40,659 nt of DNA from Methylobacterium aquaticum (GTDB taxonomy: Bacteria; Pseudomonadota; Alphaproteobacteria; Rhizobiales; Beijerinckiaceae): positions 1 through 40,659 of the forward strand of contig NZ_LABX01000201.1 in the NCBI RefSeq assembly GCF_001043915.1, written 5' to 3'. A program made the position numbers and the translations under genes. Position 1 is the stretch's first letter; each line of letters starts with the position of its first letter. This document shows, piece by piece, positions 7,500 to 15,970 of the stretch. The notes under the pieces were generated by a model, which saw only the letters and a list, made by a program, of their open reading frames with translations, was not told where the DNA came from and did not search any database.

Positions 7500-8651
7500 T
7501 CAGGGCACCGTGGCGGGAGCGTCGGCGCCGAGACGGGCGGGCTTGGTGCGGATGTCCATCGGGTTGCCGCGCCAGACGATGTCGCGGGCGACCCAGGCGG
7601 CGAACCAGATCGGGATGAACAGGAGATCGCGCACGAGGCAGGCGAACGGCCAGCGCCAGGAATGCGGCCAGCCGTTGCGGGCGGCGAGCCCCCATTCGGC
7701 GCCATACCAGACGGCGGCCGTGCCGAGCGTCGCGGCGAGGCCGGCCAGGCCCCCGCCCGCGGCCGGATAGGCGGCGAGCATCGGGATCACCGCACCGGTG
7801 CCGATCTCGGGGGCGAAGAACAGCGGGAAGGTGACGCGGCGCAGGCGCGCCCAGCGCAACTGGCGCGACCACACCTCCGCGGCGCGGCGCGGCCCGAGCG
7901 GCTGGGCGAAGGGCGAGGCGACGAGATGGACCTTGCGGCCCATCGCCCGGACCAGCTTGGTCGCCGCGGCATCCTCGGCGATCTCGGCGCCGAGCGCCCG
8001 GATGCCGCCCTGCGATTCGAGCAGCGGGCGGTACCACAGCATGCTCTTGCCCTGGGCGAAGCCGAGGCCCAGGGCCTCGCCGACATATTGCCAGCGCGCC
8101 TGCAAGGTGTTGAGGAAGGCGCACTCGACCTCGGCCCAGACGTTCCCGGGCCGCGTGCCGACCGGGGTCGAGCAGACCACACCCGTCGTCGGCCGCCAGG
8201 CGGCGCGCAGGCGCTGGATATAGTCCGGCGGCATCAGCACGTTCGAATCGGCCAGGATCACCCAGTCGTGCCGGGCCGCCTCCCAGCCGCGGATGCAGTT
8301 GTTGAGCTTCGGGTTGTCGCTCACCCGCTCGTCGCCGACGATCAGCCGCGCCGGCACCGAGGGGTGCGCGGCGATCAGCCGCTCGACCAGGGGCACGATC
8401 GGGTCCGTGGCGCGGGCGACGCAGAAGATCAGTTCGTAGCGCGGATAGGCGAGGCGGAAGCCGGAGCCCAGCGTGTCCTCGCTGTAGGTCTCCAGGCCGC
8501 AGACCGGCCGCACCACCGTGACCGGCGCCTCCTCACACCCGGCCGGGAGCAGATCCCGCCGGCCGAGGCGCTGCCGGGCGATGGCGAGGCTCGCGAGGTT
8601 GATCACCGTGAGGGCGAGGCAGATGATGGCAGCGATGCCGGTACCGGTCAT
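7500..8651 (-). CDS. GT21-type glycosyltransferase (ceramide glucosyltransferase / HpnI-like)
   Basis: A 383-residue membrane glycosyltransferase. A short N-terminal membrane helix precedes a GT-A domain with PVCGLE, DSNVLMPPDY (the metal-binding Asp motif typical of this family), AEDAAATKL, and RQLRW (the Q/R-x-x-RW motif), followed by several C-terminal hydrophobic segments. Family members attach sugar to ceramide, or in the HpnI branch to hopanoid lipids; which acceptor is used cannot be told here, and no hpnJ/hpnK neighbour is present. The ATG at 8651 has GGGAGGA six bases upstream on its strand, so the 42 residues of open frame above it are not used. Confidence 0.85.
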   Translation of the reverse strand: MTGTGIAAIICLALTVINLASLAIARQRLGRRDLLPAGCEEAPVTVVRPVCGLETYSEDTLGSGFRLAYPRYELIFCVARATDPIVPLVERLIAAHPSVPARLIVGDERVSDNPKLNNCIRGWEAARHDWVILADSNVLMPPDYIQRLRAAWRPTTGVVCSTPVGTRPGNVWAEVECAFLNTLQARWQYVGEALGLGFAQGKSMLWYRPLLESQGGIRALGAEIAEDAAATKLVRAMGRKVHLVASPFAQPLGPRRAAEVWSRQLRWARLRRVTFPLFFAPEIGTGAVIPMLAAYPAAGGGLAGLAATLGTAAVWYGAEWGLAARNGWPHSWRWPFACLVRDLLFIPIWFAAWVARDIVWRGNPMDIRTKPARLGADAPATVP

Positions 8652-8827
8652 GCGGGTCCTCCCGGGCCAGTGCCGACCTGCGCCCTGTCGTCCCCTCAAA
8701 CAGGCGGGTTGTTGCAACCGTATGACGGTGCCGCCCGCTCCGGCACCGATCGCCCCGTCCGGCATCACCTGGACCAAGCCCCCGGCCCAGCTAGATCTTC
8801 GAGAAACCGCGAACCGATGAGCCCGGC

Positions 8828-10915
8828 ATGCCGCTGACCCCCGATCCCCGCCCGACCCTCCAGGCCCCCGACGACGATCCGCATCTCTGGCTCGAGGAGA
8901 TCGACGGCGTGCGGGCCCTCGCCTGGGTCGAGGCGCAGAACGCCGACACGCTCGCCGCCTATGCCGACGGCCGCTATTCCGCCGACCGCGACGGCCTGAA
9001 GGCCGCCCTCGACCGGCCGGACAAGATCCCGGGCGTGACCCGGCGCGGCGGCCTCCTCTACAACCTGTGGCAGGATGCCGAGCATCCCCGCGGCCTGTGG
9101 CGGCGCACCACGCAGGACGAGTACCGCAAGGCGGAGCCGGCCTGGGACGTGCTCCTCGACCTCGACGCGCTGGCCCGCGACGAGGGCGAGGACTGGGTGT
9201 GGAGCGGCGCCGCCAGCCTGCCGCCTCGCCACGCCCGGGCGCTGGTCCAGCTCTCCCGCGGCGGCGGCGACGCGACGGTGATGCGCGAGTTCGATCTCGA
9301 CACCCGCACCTTCGTGGCAGACGGCTTCACGCTGCCGGAAGCCAAGAGCATCCCGGTCTGGCTCGATCCCGACACGCTGCTGCTCGCAAGCCCCCTCGGC
9401 GGGCCGGAGCACGCGACGCCCTCAGGGTACGCCCGCACCGTGCGGCTGTGGCGGCGCGGCACCGACCCGCTCGACGCCCCGGTGATCTTCTCCGCCGCCC
9501 CCACCAGCATGGTCGCCTACGGCTATCCCGACCGGGAGGCGACGCCCGAACGCCTGGTCTTCGCCGAGCGCACCGGCTTCTTCGACGGCACGATCAGCCT
9601 CGGCGACCGCACCGGCCCGAAGACCCGCCTCGACATCCCGACCGATGCCGATGCCCATTGGCACCGCGGCTTCCTGGCCGTCCGCACCCGCACGCCCTGG
9701 GCGGTGGGCGGCACGACCCATCCGGCCGACAGCGTGCTCGGCATCCGCCTCGACGCCTTTTTGGAAGGGGACAGAGGTTTCCAGGTTCTGTTCACCCCCG
9801 GCCCGCGCCGGGCGTTGCAGGGCTTCTTCTGGACCGGCGGGCAGCTGGTCCTGTCGATCCTCGACGACCTGAAGGCGGTGTTTCCGGTCTTCACCCCCGC
9901 TTCGGGCGGCTGGACCGAGAGCCGGGTCGGCGGACTGCCGGAACTCGGCGTCGTCAGCGTCTGGTCGATGGACGGCGAGGAGGAGGAATCGAACGGCGAC
10001 CTCCTGGCGGCCGCCAACGACCCCGTCACGCCCTCGACCCTGCTGACGACGAGGCCCGACCTCGCCGCACCCACCGTCCTCAAGCAGGCCCCCGCCCTGT
10101 TCGAGGCCGACGGCCTGGTGGTGACACGGCACGAGGCGGTGTCGAGCGACGGCGAGCGCATCCCTTACGTCCAGGCCGGCCCGCCCGGGGAAACCGGCGA
10201 GGCGCCGGTGCATCTCTCCGGCTATGGCGGCTTCCAGGTGACGAACCTCGCCGGCTACTCGGCGGTGCTCGGCCGGCTCTGGCTCGCCAAGGGCGGCACA
10301 AGGGTGGTGGCCAACATTCGCGGCGGCGGCGAGTTCGGCACCCGCTGGCACGAGGCCGGGCGGCGCGAGGGCAAGGCGCTCACCCATGACGATTTCGCGG
10401 CGGTGGCCGCCGACCTGGTGCGCCGCGGCGTGACGCGGCCCGGCCGCATCGCCGCGGAGGGCGGCTCGAATGGCGGGCTCCTCATCGCCAACATGCTGAC
10501 GCGCTACCCCGAGCGCTTCGGCGCGCTGTTCTGCACGGTGCCGCTGATCGACATGCGCCGCTACACCAAGCTTCTGGCCGGGGCGAGCTGGATCGCCGAG
10601 TACGGCGACCCGGACGACCCGGCGGATTGGGCCTTCCTGCAAACGATCTCGGCCTACCATGTCGCGGCAGCCGGCAAGCCCTACCCGCCGATCCTGATCG
10701 CCACGACCCGGCGCGACGACCGGGTGCATCCGGGCCATGCCCGCAAGATGGCGGCGAAGCTCCAGTCCCTCGGCTACGCCGCCCGCTTCTACGAGCCCGA
10801 GGCCGGCGGCCATTCCCACGGCAAGACCAGCGCCGAGACCGCCGCCTTCGCGGCCCTGGGCGCCGCCTTCCTGCGCCGGGCGATCGGCTGGGAGCCGGAG
10901 GTGGCCGGCACATAA
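8828..10915 (+). CDS. S9 family peptidase (prolyl oligopeptidase-like)
   Basis: A 695-residue serine peptidase of normal family length, with no signal peptide and so probably cytoplasmic. The N-terminal part (DPHLWLEEIDG) and a central beta-propeller region lead into an alpha/beta-hydrolase domain. Catalytic residues are S547 in GGSNGG, D630 in RRDDRVHPGH, and H662 in GGHSHG. Such enzymes cleave short peptides after proline or related residues. The ribosome-binding site is weak. It is divergent from the GT21 gene across about 175 bases and followed 110 bases later by the L,D-transpeptidase. Confidence 0.92.
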   Translation: MPLTPDPRPTLQAPDDDPHLWLEEIDGVRALAWVEAQNADTLAAYADGRYSADRDGLKAALDRPDKIPGVTRRGGLLYNLWQDAEHPRGLWRRTTQDEYRKAEPAWDVLLDLDALARDEGEDWVWSGAASLPPRHARALVQLSRGGGDATVMREFDLDTRTFVADGFTLPEAKSIPVWLDPDTLLLASPLGGPEHATPSGYARTVRLWRRGTDPLDAPVIFSAAPTSMVAYGYPDREATPERLVFAERTGFFDGTISLGDRTGPKTRLDIPTDADAHWHRGFLAVRTRTPWAVGGTTHPADSVLGIRLDAFLEGDRGFQVLFTPGPRRALQGFFWTGGQLVLSILDDLKAVFPVFTPASGGWTESRVGGLPELGVVSVWSMDGEEEESNGDLLAAANDPVTPSTLLTTRPDLAAPTVLKQAPALFEADGLVVTRHEAVSSDGERIPYVQAGPPGETGEAPVHLSGYGGFQVTNLAGYSAVLGRLWLAKGGTRVVANIRGGGEFGTRWHEAGRREGKALTHDDFAAVAADLVRRGVTRPGRIAAEGGSNGGLLIANMLTRYPERFGALFCTVPLIDMRRYTKLLAGASWIAEYGDPDDPADWAFLQTISAYHVAAAGKPYPPILIATTRRDDRVHPGHARKMAAKLQSLGYAARFYEPEAGGHSHGKTSAETAAFAALGAAFLRRAIGWEPEVAGT

Positions 10916-11024
10916 CGGTGTCTGCGCAGTCAAACTCGGGAACTCGGGCGCGGCGCGCACGTCATTCCGGCGGACAAGCGTGGCATCATGCCGTCGCCTC
11001 CAGCCGGAACAGGGATTCTCCACG

Positions 11025-11654
11025 ATGCGCGCCGCAGCGATCCTCCTCGTCACCCTCGGCGTGGCCTGGACCGGTGAGGCGCGGGCCGGGATCCTGATCC
11101 AGGTCGACAAGACCACCCAGCGGATGACCGTGAGCCGGGACGGGCAGACGCTCTACGACTGGCCGGTCTCCACCGGCATGGCCGGCTACAGCACGCCGCG
11201 GGGCGCCTTCTCGCCCTCGCGGATGGTGGCCGATTACCACTCGCGCGAGTGGGACGACGCGCCGATGCCGCACGCGATCTTCTTCACCGGCCGCGGCCAC
11301 GCCATCCATGGCAGCAACCACACGCGCCGCCTCGGCACCCCGGCGTCCCATGGCTGCGTGCGCCTCGCCCCGGGCAAGGCCGCGACGCTCTATGCCCTCG
11401 TCAAGGCCGAGGGCATGGGCAACACCCGGGTGGTGATCGGCGGCGACGAGACCGCGATCGCCGGACGGGCATCGTCCCAGCGGGAGGCCCGGATGCGCCG
11501 GGAGCGCCTCGACGAGGACGGCTTTGCGCAGGCTCCCCGGGTCTCGCGCCGCCGCGCCGTCGATCCGTGGGGCGACGACCGCTGGCAGCCGGTCGGGGCG
11601 ACCTATCCGTCGCGCTACGGGGCGACGTACTATTCCTACGGTCCCTCTTACTGA
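11025..11654 (+). CDS. L,D-transpeptidase (YkuD/ErfK family), exported
   Basis: A 209-residue protein with a signal peptide (hydrophobic residues 4-16, likely cut after ARA near residue 22). The YkuD core follows: IHGSN and, further on, SHGCVRL with the catalytic C111. The enzyme makes 3-3 peptidoglycan cross-links or attaches proteins to the wall from the periplasmic side. The C-terminal 70 residues are charged and then Tyr/Ser-rich (YYSYGPSY), beyond the catalytic domain. I chose the ATG at 11025 because it begins the signal peptide. A hairpin at 11702-11729 may end transcription. Confidence 0.92.
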   Translation: MRAAAILLVTLGVAWTGEARAGILIQVDKTTQRMTVSRDGQTLYDWPVSTGMAGYSTPRGAFSPSRMVADYHSREWDDAPMPHAIFFTGRGHAIHGSNHTRRLGTPASHGCVRLAPGKAATLYALVKAEGMGNTRVVIGGDETAIAGRASSQREARMRRERLDEDGFAQAPRVSRRRAVDPWGDDRWQPVGATYPSRYGATYYSYGPSY

Positions 11655-11701
11655 AGAGACGTTCGGTTCTCGCAGATCGACCCGAGAAACGCCTGACTTG
11701 C

Positions 11702-11729
11702 GAGAAGAGAACCACACGGGTCTCTTCTC
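11702..11729 (+). terminator. Terminator-like hairpin after the L,D-transpeptidase
   Basis: GAGAAGAGA (11702-11710) and TCTCTTCTC (11721-11729) form a perfect 9-bp stem; a CC/GG pair continues after one mismatch, leaving an ACAC loop. There is no long T-run after it. Confidence 0.45.
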
Positions 11730-11752
11730 TCCCACACCCGACATCATCCTAA

Positions 11753-11820
11753 GATGCGACCGCAGGAAGGCTCGAAGGATGAGGTCGCGGGTGGGATGAG
11801 CCCGTCCTTCGCGTCGCATT
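11753..11820 (+). repeat. Imperfect inverted repeat
   Basis: GATGCGAC at 11753-11760 pairs with GTCGCATT at 11813-11820, and the adjoining GGAAGG/CCTTCG segments pair imperfectly. It resembles a REP-type palindrome; no second copy is seen in the window. Confidence 0.4.
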
Positions 11821-11913
11821 CCGGATCCATCAGGCAGGCTCTCCGCCTTGCCGAACCAGCCGGCGCGCGACAGCTAAGGGATGTCGCGCCACCGCCAGGG
11901 AGCAGGCTTTCGG

Positions 11914-12291
11914 ATGCGCAGCCTGTTCGTCCTGATGTCGATCGCGGTCGCCCTCGGCTTCGTGGTCAGTGGGCTCGTCAACGGCCTCGACGACCGGGCG
12001 CTGGCCCGGAGCGAGCGCGAGGCGCAGAGGCGGGTCGGGGTCGCGGTGGCGGAGTACGCCCACCGGCTCGGCCTGTCGCAGGACTGGACCGCCTATTGCC
12101 GGGCCGAGACGCGGCGCAAGCTCTCCACCTATCCGAAGGACGGCTCGGTGCCGTTCGGCCTGCGCTATACGAGCGCCAGCACCGAGGAGGTCGAGCGGGC
12201 GATCCGCGAGCGCGAAACCTACGAGCGCCAGGACCAGATCCTGTGCCTGGCACAACTGCCTGCGAGCCTGCGCGAGCAGGCCACGCCGTGA
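11914..12291 (+). CDS. Small membrane-anchored protein of unknown function
   Basis: A 125-residue protein with one N-terminal hydrophobic helix (residues 4-20) that could be an anchor or a signal peptide, then a charged, mostly helical region with two cysteines (in AYCRAE and ILCLAQ) that could pair in the periplasm. I do not recognise the family. An in-frame ATG at 11881 would add 11 residues; it has AAGGG directly against the start codon, which is too close, so I prefer 11914. Its end converges on the S49 peptidase gene across repeat A4. Confidence 0.6.
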   Translation: MRSLFVLMSIAVALGFVVSGLVNGLDDRALARSEREAQRRVGVAVAEYAHRLGLSQDWTAYCRAETRRKLSTYPKDGSVPFGLRYTSASTEEVERAIRERETYERQDQILCLAQLPASLREQATP

Positions 12292-12295
12292 GGGC

Positions 12296-12341
12296 TTGGA
12301 GCAACGGCCGGATGCGTCAGCATCTTCGGCTGTTGGTGTTA
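12296..12341 (+). repeat. Mosaic palindromic repeat A, short copy A4
   Basis: Only the last module of family A: GGAGCAACGGCCG, then GATGC-GTCA-GCATC, then CGGCTGTTG, ending GTTA. The inner 12-bp hairpin present in A2 is missing. The closing TTA is the stop codon of the minus-strand S49 peptidase gene. Confidence 0.72.
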
Positions 12342-13202
12342 CAGCCCGTAGCGGCCGAAGGCCGCGCGCTCGTCGAGGACGGCAAGCGCGCCCTCGATCG
12401 CCGCGAGGCCGACTGCCCCCGGCTCGCGCCGGCGCAGCAGCCGGGCGAGAAGGCCGCCCCGGGCCTGCTCGATCACGCGAAGCGTCACCGTATCGCCGAA
12501 GCGGGCGCGCAGGACCGAGCGGACATCGCCGTGGCCATCGACGAGGCCGAGCGCCAAGCCCTGACGGCCGGTCCAGACAGCGCCGGAAAACAGCTCGTCG
12601 GGATCGCCCTTGAGCTGAGGACGGCGGCTCCGGACAAGTTCCGTGAACATCGCCTGCACGTCGGCCTGGATGGTCTTGAGGCGGGCGACATCGTCCGGGT
12701 TCTCGGGCCGGAACGGGTCCAGCATCGCCTTGGCCTTGCCGGCGGTGTGGATCCGGCGCTCGACACCGAGGCGCTCGATCAGGCCGGTGAAGCCGAACCC
12801 TGCCGAGACCACCCCGATCGAGCCGACGAGGGAGGATGGATCGCAGAAGATCTCGTCGGCCGCGCAAGCAATCATGTAGCCGCCGGAAGCCGCGACATCC
12901 TCGACGAAAGCGAGGACCGGCACCCCGGCCTCGGCGGCGAGGGCCCGGATGCGGCTGAAGATCAGGTGCGACTGCGCCGCCGAGCCGCCGGGCGAGTTGA
13001 TGACGAGGGCCACCGCCCGGATCCCCGGCATGCCGAAGGCGCGCTCCAGCGCCGGGGCACAGGCGCCGAGCGACAGGCCGGCCCGCAGGGGCGTGACCGC
13101 CCCGATGGCTCCGCTCAGGCGCACCACCGGCACCACTGGATGGCGACGGGCGAGGACGTCGGGCAGGAGCGCGCGCAGGGCGGCGAGGGGCCGGAACGGC
13201 AT
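12339..13202 (-). CDS. S49 family serine peptidase (SppA/SohB-like)
   Basis: A 287-residue protein with one S49 domain. The start at 13202 (MPFRPLAA) leads into PVVRLSGAIG, the usual first strand. The catalytic Ser is S106 in AASGGYM, and the general-base Lys is K156 or K158 in AGKAKAMLDPF. Also visible are NSPGG and SLVGSIGV. Family members digest signal peptides and other membrane-released peptides. No clear N-terminal membrane helix is seen, closer to the short single-domain forms. The frame stays open for 187 codons upstream, but the sequence there is unlike the family. Its TAA stop lies in repeat A4. Confidence 0.88.
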   Translation of the reverse strand: MPFRPLAALRALLPDVLARRHPVVPVVRLSGAIGAVTPLRAGLSLGACAPALERAFGMPGIRAVALVINSPGGSAAQSHLIFSRIRALAAEAGVPVLAFVEDVAASGGYMIACAADEIFCDPSSLVGSIGVVSAGFGFTGLIERLGVERRIHTAGKAKAMLDPFRPENPDDVARLKTIQADVQAMFTELVRSRRPQLKGDPDELFSGAVWTGRQGLALGLVDGHGDVRSVLRARFGDTVTLRVIEQARGGLLARLLRRREPGAVGLAAIEGALAVLDERAAFGRYGL

Positions 13203-13614
13203 GACGGGGCGGAGTCTCCGAGACGGGACCCGACAGGTAGGCGGAGCACGGGGCTCGGGCAAGCGAGCCGGAGCCAGCGACCTTGGACAAGCTCCCCTTG
13301 CCCCCTTTCGCGCCTGGGATGCAGGCCCGGCCATGGCCCTCGCGCGGCCGAGGGCCGCGCAAGGGCACCTCTGGCAAGGAGACCGGTGAACGGGACCTGT
13401 GGAAGCGGTTCGAGCCGGGATGGCATCCAAGTCAACCGCATGTTTTTCACCCGCGTCGATTGAAGCGAAGCCTTGCACGTCTAGATGATCGAGGAGCGCC
13501 CCTCGGTCGTCCGGCGGGCGTCCCGCCGGTCCGTCACCGGCGGGGACGAGCCTCGTTTCCACTTGACAGCCGGGACGCCGGCGCCGCGCGCCGCGCCGCC
13601 CGAGGGAGACCGAC
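13203..13614. other. Divergent intergenic region
   Basis: About 410 bases between the S49 peptidase and the Tyr/Arg-repeat peptide. It contains a GC hairpin (13511-13529) and a lone TTGACA (13563-13568) without a convincing -10. No gene seen. Confidence 0.5.
13511..13529. repeat. GC-rich hairpin
   Basis: CCGGCGGG and CCCGCCGG form a perfect 8-bp stem with the loop CGT, in the upstream region of the Tyr/Arg-repeat gene. It could shape its leader transcript. Confidence 0.4.
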
Positions 13615-13950
13615 ATGATGCGTGCCCTTCGATGGATCAGCCTGGTCCTGACCCTGCTGGTCGCCGGGCTCGGGCTCGGCACCAGCCGCAGCACCGCCGC
13701 CGTCCTGCCGAGCGCCGGCGCCCTCGCGGCCGAAGCCAGCGCCGCCGCGCCCCTGGTCGACAAGGTCTATTATTACCGGCGCTACTACCGCTATCGCCCG
13801 TATCGCCGGTATTACGCCTACCGGCCCTATCGTCGATATTACTATCGCCCGTACTATCGGCGCGCCTATCGTCCGTATTACCGCCGGTACTACCGGCCTT
13901 ATTACCGCCCCTACTATCGTCGGATCTACGGCCCGCGCTTCTACTTCTAG
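13615..13950 (+). CDS. Secreted Tyr/Arg-repeat peptide, function unknown
   Basis: A 111-residue protein with a signal peptide (hydrophobic residues 8-22, then small residues ending near AEASA). After a short linker (LVDKVYY), the last 60 residues are almost only Tyr, Arg and Pro in irregular YRPYYRR-type repeats. GAGGGAG lies seven bases before the ATG, and the strong signal peptide argues this is real. Codons vary between repeat units, so the repeats are not a recent DNA expansion. A dense Tyr/cation mix in an exported peptide suggests binding to acidic polymer or oxidative cross-linking; both are guesses. Confidence 0.75.
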   Translation: MMRALRWISLVLTLLVAGLGLGTSRSTAAVLPSAGALAAEASAAAPLVDKVYYYRRYYRYRPYRRYYAYRPYRRYYYRPYYRRAYRPYYRRYYRPYYRPYYRRIYGPRFYF

Positions 13951-14719
13951 TCAGACCAGAGCACGGCCCGATCACGCTGCAATCGGGTCGCGCCCTCGAT
14001 CTTTGATGTTGCTGCATGGTCCGCGACGAACCGGTATCCACGGCGTCGGACGATGCGGCCCGAAGGCAGAAAGCGGCACCCGATCGCTCCACGATCGGGT
14101 GCCGCTTTCCTCGCCATGGGAGAGGCTGACCCGGCCATGGATCGGCCCTCTCCCTACCGGTCGCGGATCATCCCGAGCCGCGTGCGGATCCCTGCTCGCC
14201 CAGGTCACCGGAGAGTTCGGCACGAACGGGCCGGTGCGTCCTCCCGCGTGCCCGCGGAGCACCCTCACGGCGCGGCAACGAGCGCCCGACCCGACAGATC
14301 TGACCGCGCCTGTCGCAGACGGGGCAGATCCGCCATAGGCTCGGCGGGACTAAGCTCAGTGACATCCGCGCACGCGGTCACAAGTCACTCAATTCAACCG
14401 GGAGTACTCCAACGATCCGAAGCGGAAACCGGGATGATTTCTGTCGGCCTTGTCGATTAACAGAGCGAATCATTGTCGCCCTGATCGGCACATCCGTCAC
14501 GTCGAGACCTGATCCACAGGATTCAAAAGCCCTATAACCGCGAGTTCGGCACCACATCATCGATTCCCGAACGTGTGTTTACTCACGGTTAAGCCCTGAA
14601 AGCCATCATCACACGATGAAGAGACCGCAGGCTGGTTCTCGAAATCGGGGAGCCGTCCGGCTTCCCATGCCGCGGGACCCGGCCGATGGCCGACGTCGTG
14701 CGCCGCGGGAGAGGGGCAG
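13951..14719. other. Long gene-free region
   Basis: About 770 bases without a gene I can support. It contains a perfect 17-bp hairpin (14070-14108), a GGAGTACTCC palindrome (14400-14409), and an AT-richer stretch (about 14380-14600) that probably holds the promoter of the HD-GYP gene. GGGAGAGGGG directly precedes that start codon. Confidence 0.55.
14070..14108. terminator. Strong hairpin, possible terminator
   Basis: A perfect 17-bp stem, AAAGCGGCACCCGATCG and its complement, around CTCCA. One strand ends in TTT only, so termination would be weak. It lies 120 bases after the Tyr/Arg-repeat gene and could equally be a palindromic repeat. Confidence 0.45.
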
Positions 14720-15859
14720 ATGGACGTACTCGTCATCGACGACAGCCAAGCGGTACTGGCTCAGATGAAGTGGCTGCTGGAGCGGGATCAGCAGGCGGTC
14801 ACCTCCATTTTCCGGAATCCGCTCCTGGCGCTCGACGAAGCGCGGATGCGTGCCTTCGACCTCGTGCTGGTCGATTACCATATGCCCGAGATGGATGGCG
14901 CCGCCGTGATCCGCCACCTGCGGGGGATCGAGCACTACGCCCAGGTGCCGATCGTGATGATCACCAGCGAGATGAGCGACGCGGTGCGCCTCGCGGCACT
15001 CGACGCCGGCGCGACCGACTTCCTCGACAAGCGCATCGGCCGGGTCGAACTCGAGGTCCGGCTGCGCAACCTGGTCCGGCTGGCGACAGCGGTGCGCCGC
15101 CTCGACGACCAGGCGTCGTGGCTCGCCGGAGAGGTCGAGAAGGCGGTGCGGACCCTGCGCGAGCGCGAGTCCGAGATCATCTTCCGGCTGTCGCTAGCGG
15201 TGGAATACCGGGATAACGACACCGGCGACCACACCTGGCGCGTCGCCCGCTACAGCCATATCATGGCCGAGGCCCTGGGGCTCGATGCCGATCTGTGCCG
15301 CCGCGTCTACCTGGCCGCCCCGCTCCATGATGTCGGCAAGGTGGCGATCCCGGACGGCATTCTGCTCAAGCCCGGCCGGCTCGACCCAGAGGAATTCGCC
15401 CTGATCCGCACCCATGCGGCGATCGGCAAGCACATCCTGGGCGGCAGCAATTGCGAGCTGATCGGCCTCGCGGCAGAGATCGCCGAATCCCATCACGAGC
15501 GCTGGGACGGCGGCGGCTATCCCCAAGGCCTGTCGGGCGAGGACATCCCGCTCGCGGCCCGCATCGTCGCCGTGGCCGACGTGTTCGATGCCCTCACCAC
15601 CCAGCGGCCCTACAAGGCGGCAATGCCCTTCGACGAGGCGCGGGCCTGTATCGCGGCGGAGAGCGGCCGCCACTTCGACCCGGCCTGTGTCGCCGCGTTC
15701 CTGTCGCGCTGGGAGGATATCGTGACGGTCCGCACCGATGCCTCGGCGCGCCAGCGCGACATTCCGTTCCGGATCGAGCCCTGGGCCCGGGTCCCGTTCC
15801 TGCCCCGGGAAGTGCCGGTGGAGCCGGTGGGCGGACCGCGCGAGGACGAGGCGGCCTGA
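14720..15859 (+). CDS. Response regulator with HD-GYP phosphodiesterase domain (RpfG-like)
   Basis: A 379-residue two-domain protein. The receiver (1-120) has the acidic pair ID-D, phospho-acceptor D52 in LVDYHMPEMDG and K104. A coiled-coil linker (125-155) leads to an HD-GYP domain with HD at H203-D204 (LHDVGK), HHE at 258-260 and intact GYP at 266-268, so c-di-GMP hydrolysis is expected. The last 35 residues are Pro-rich. GAGAGGGG lies just upstream of the ATG. The cognate kinase is not adjacent; either hybrid kinase in this window could feed it. Its TGA stop falls inside an IS110 remnant, so the native C-terminus may have been replaced. Confidence 0.94.
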   Translation: MDVLVIDDSQAVLAQMKWLLERDQQAVTSIFRNPLLALDEARMRAFDLVLVDYHMPEMDGAAVIRHLRGIEHYAQVPIVMITSEMSDAVRLAALDAGATDFLDKRIGRVELEVRLRNLVRLATAVRRLDDQASWLAGEVEKAVRTLRERESEIIFRLSLAVEYRDNDTGDHTWRVARYSHIMAEALGLDADLCRRVYLAAPLHDVGKVAIPDGILLKPGRLDPEEFALIRTHAAIGKHILGGSNCELIGLAAEIAESHHERWDGGGYPQGLSGEDIPLAARIVAVADVFDALTTQRPYKAAMPFDEARACIAAESGRHFDPACVAAFLSRWEDIVTVRTDASARQRDIPFRIEPWARVPFLPREVPVEPVGGPREDEAA

Positions 15860-15970
15860 TCCGCGCCAGCTTCGTGCGAGGCCCCGACCCAGGCGATGCG
15901 CGACCTGCTGCGCACCCGCGAGCAGTTCGTGCGCGAACAGGCCAGCCACATCGAGCGCATCCAGAAGACC
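15853..15970 (+). pseudogene. IS110-family transposase remnant
   Basis: The frame at 15853-15876 reads GLIRASFV. After a shift that looks like a two-base loss, the frame from 15881 reads APTQA, MRDLLRTREQ and then FVREQASHIERIQKT, which is the conserved internal segment of IS110-type transposases. Both ends of the gene are missing. The same frame continues to about 16075, ending with KALVRQIERLG, which may be a second piece of a transposase C-terminus, but that part is uncertain. No inverted repeats are seen, as expected for IS110. It overlaps the last codons of the HD-GYP gene. Confidence 0.8.

Noticed and set aside
13563..13568. TTGACA as a promoter for the Tyr/Arg-repeat gene
   Set aside because: No acceptable -10 lies 16-18 bases downstream; that stretch is nearly pure GC.
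13203..13763. Upstream extension of the S49 peptidase to 474 residues
   Set aside because: The added 187 residues show no similarity to the family and overlap the divergent Tyr/Arg-repeat gene.
14330..14719. A c-di-GMP riboswitch upstream of the HD-GYP gene
   Set aside because: I could not find the conserved GEMM-type core or its paired helices.
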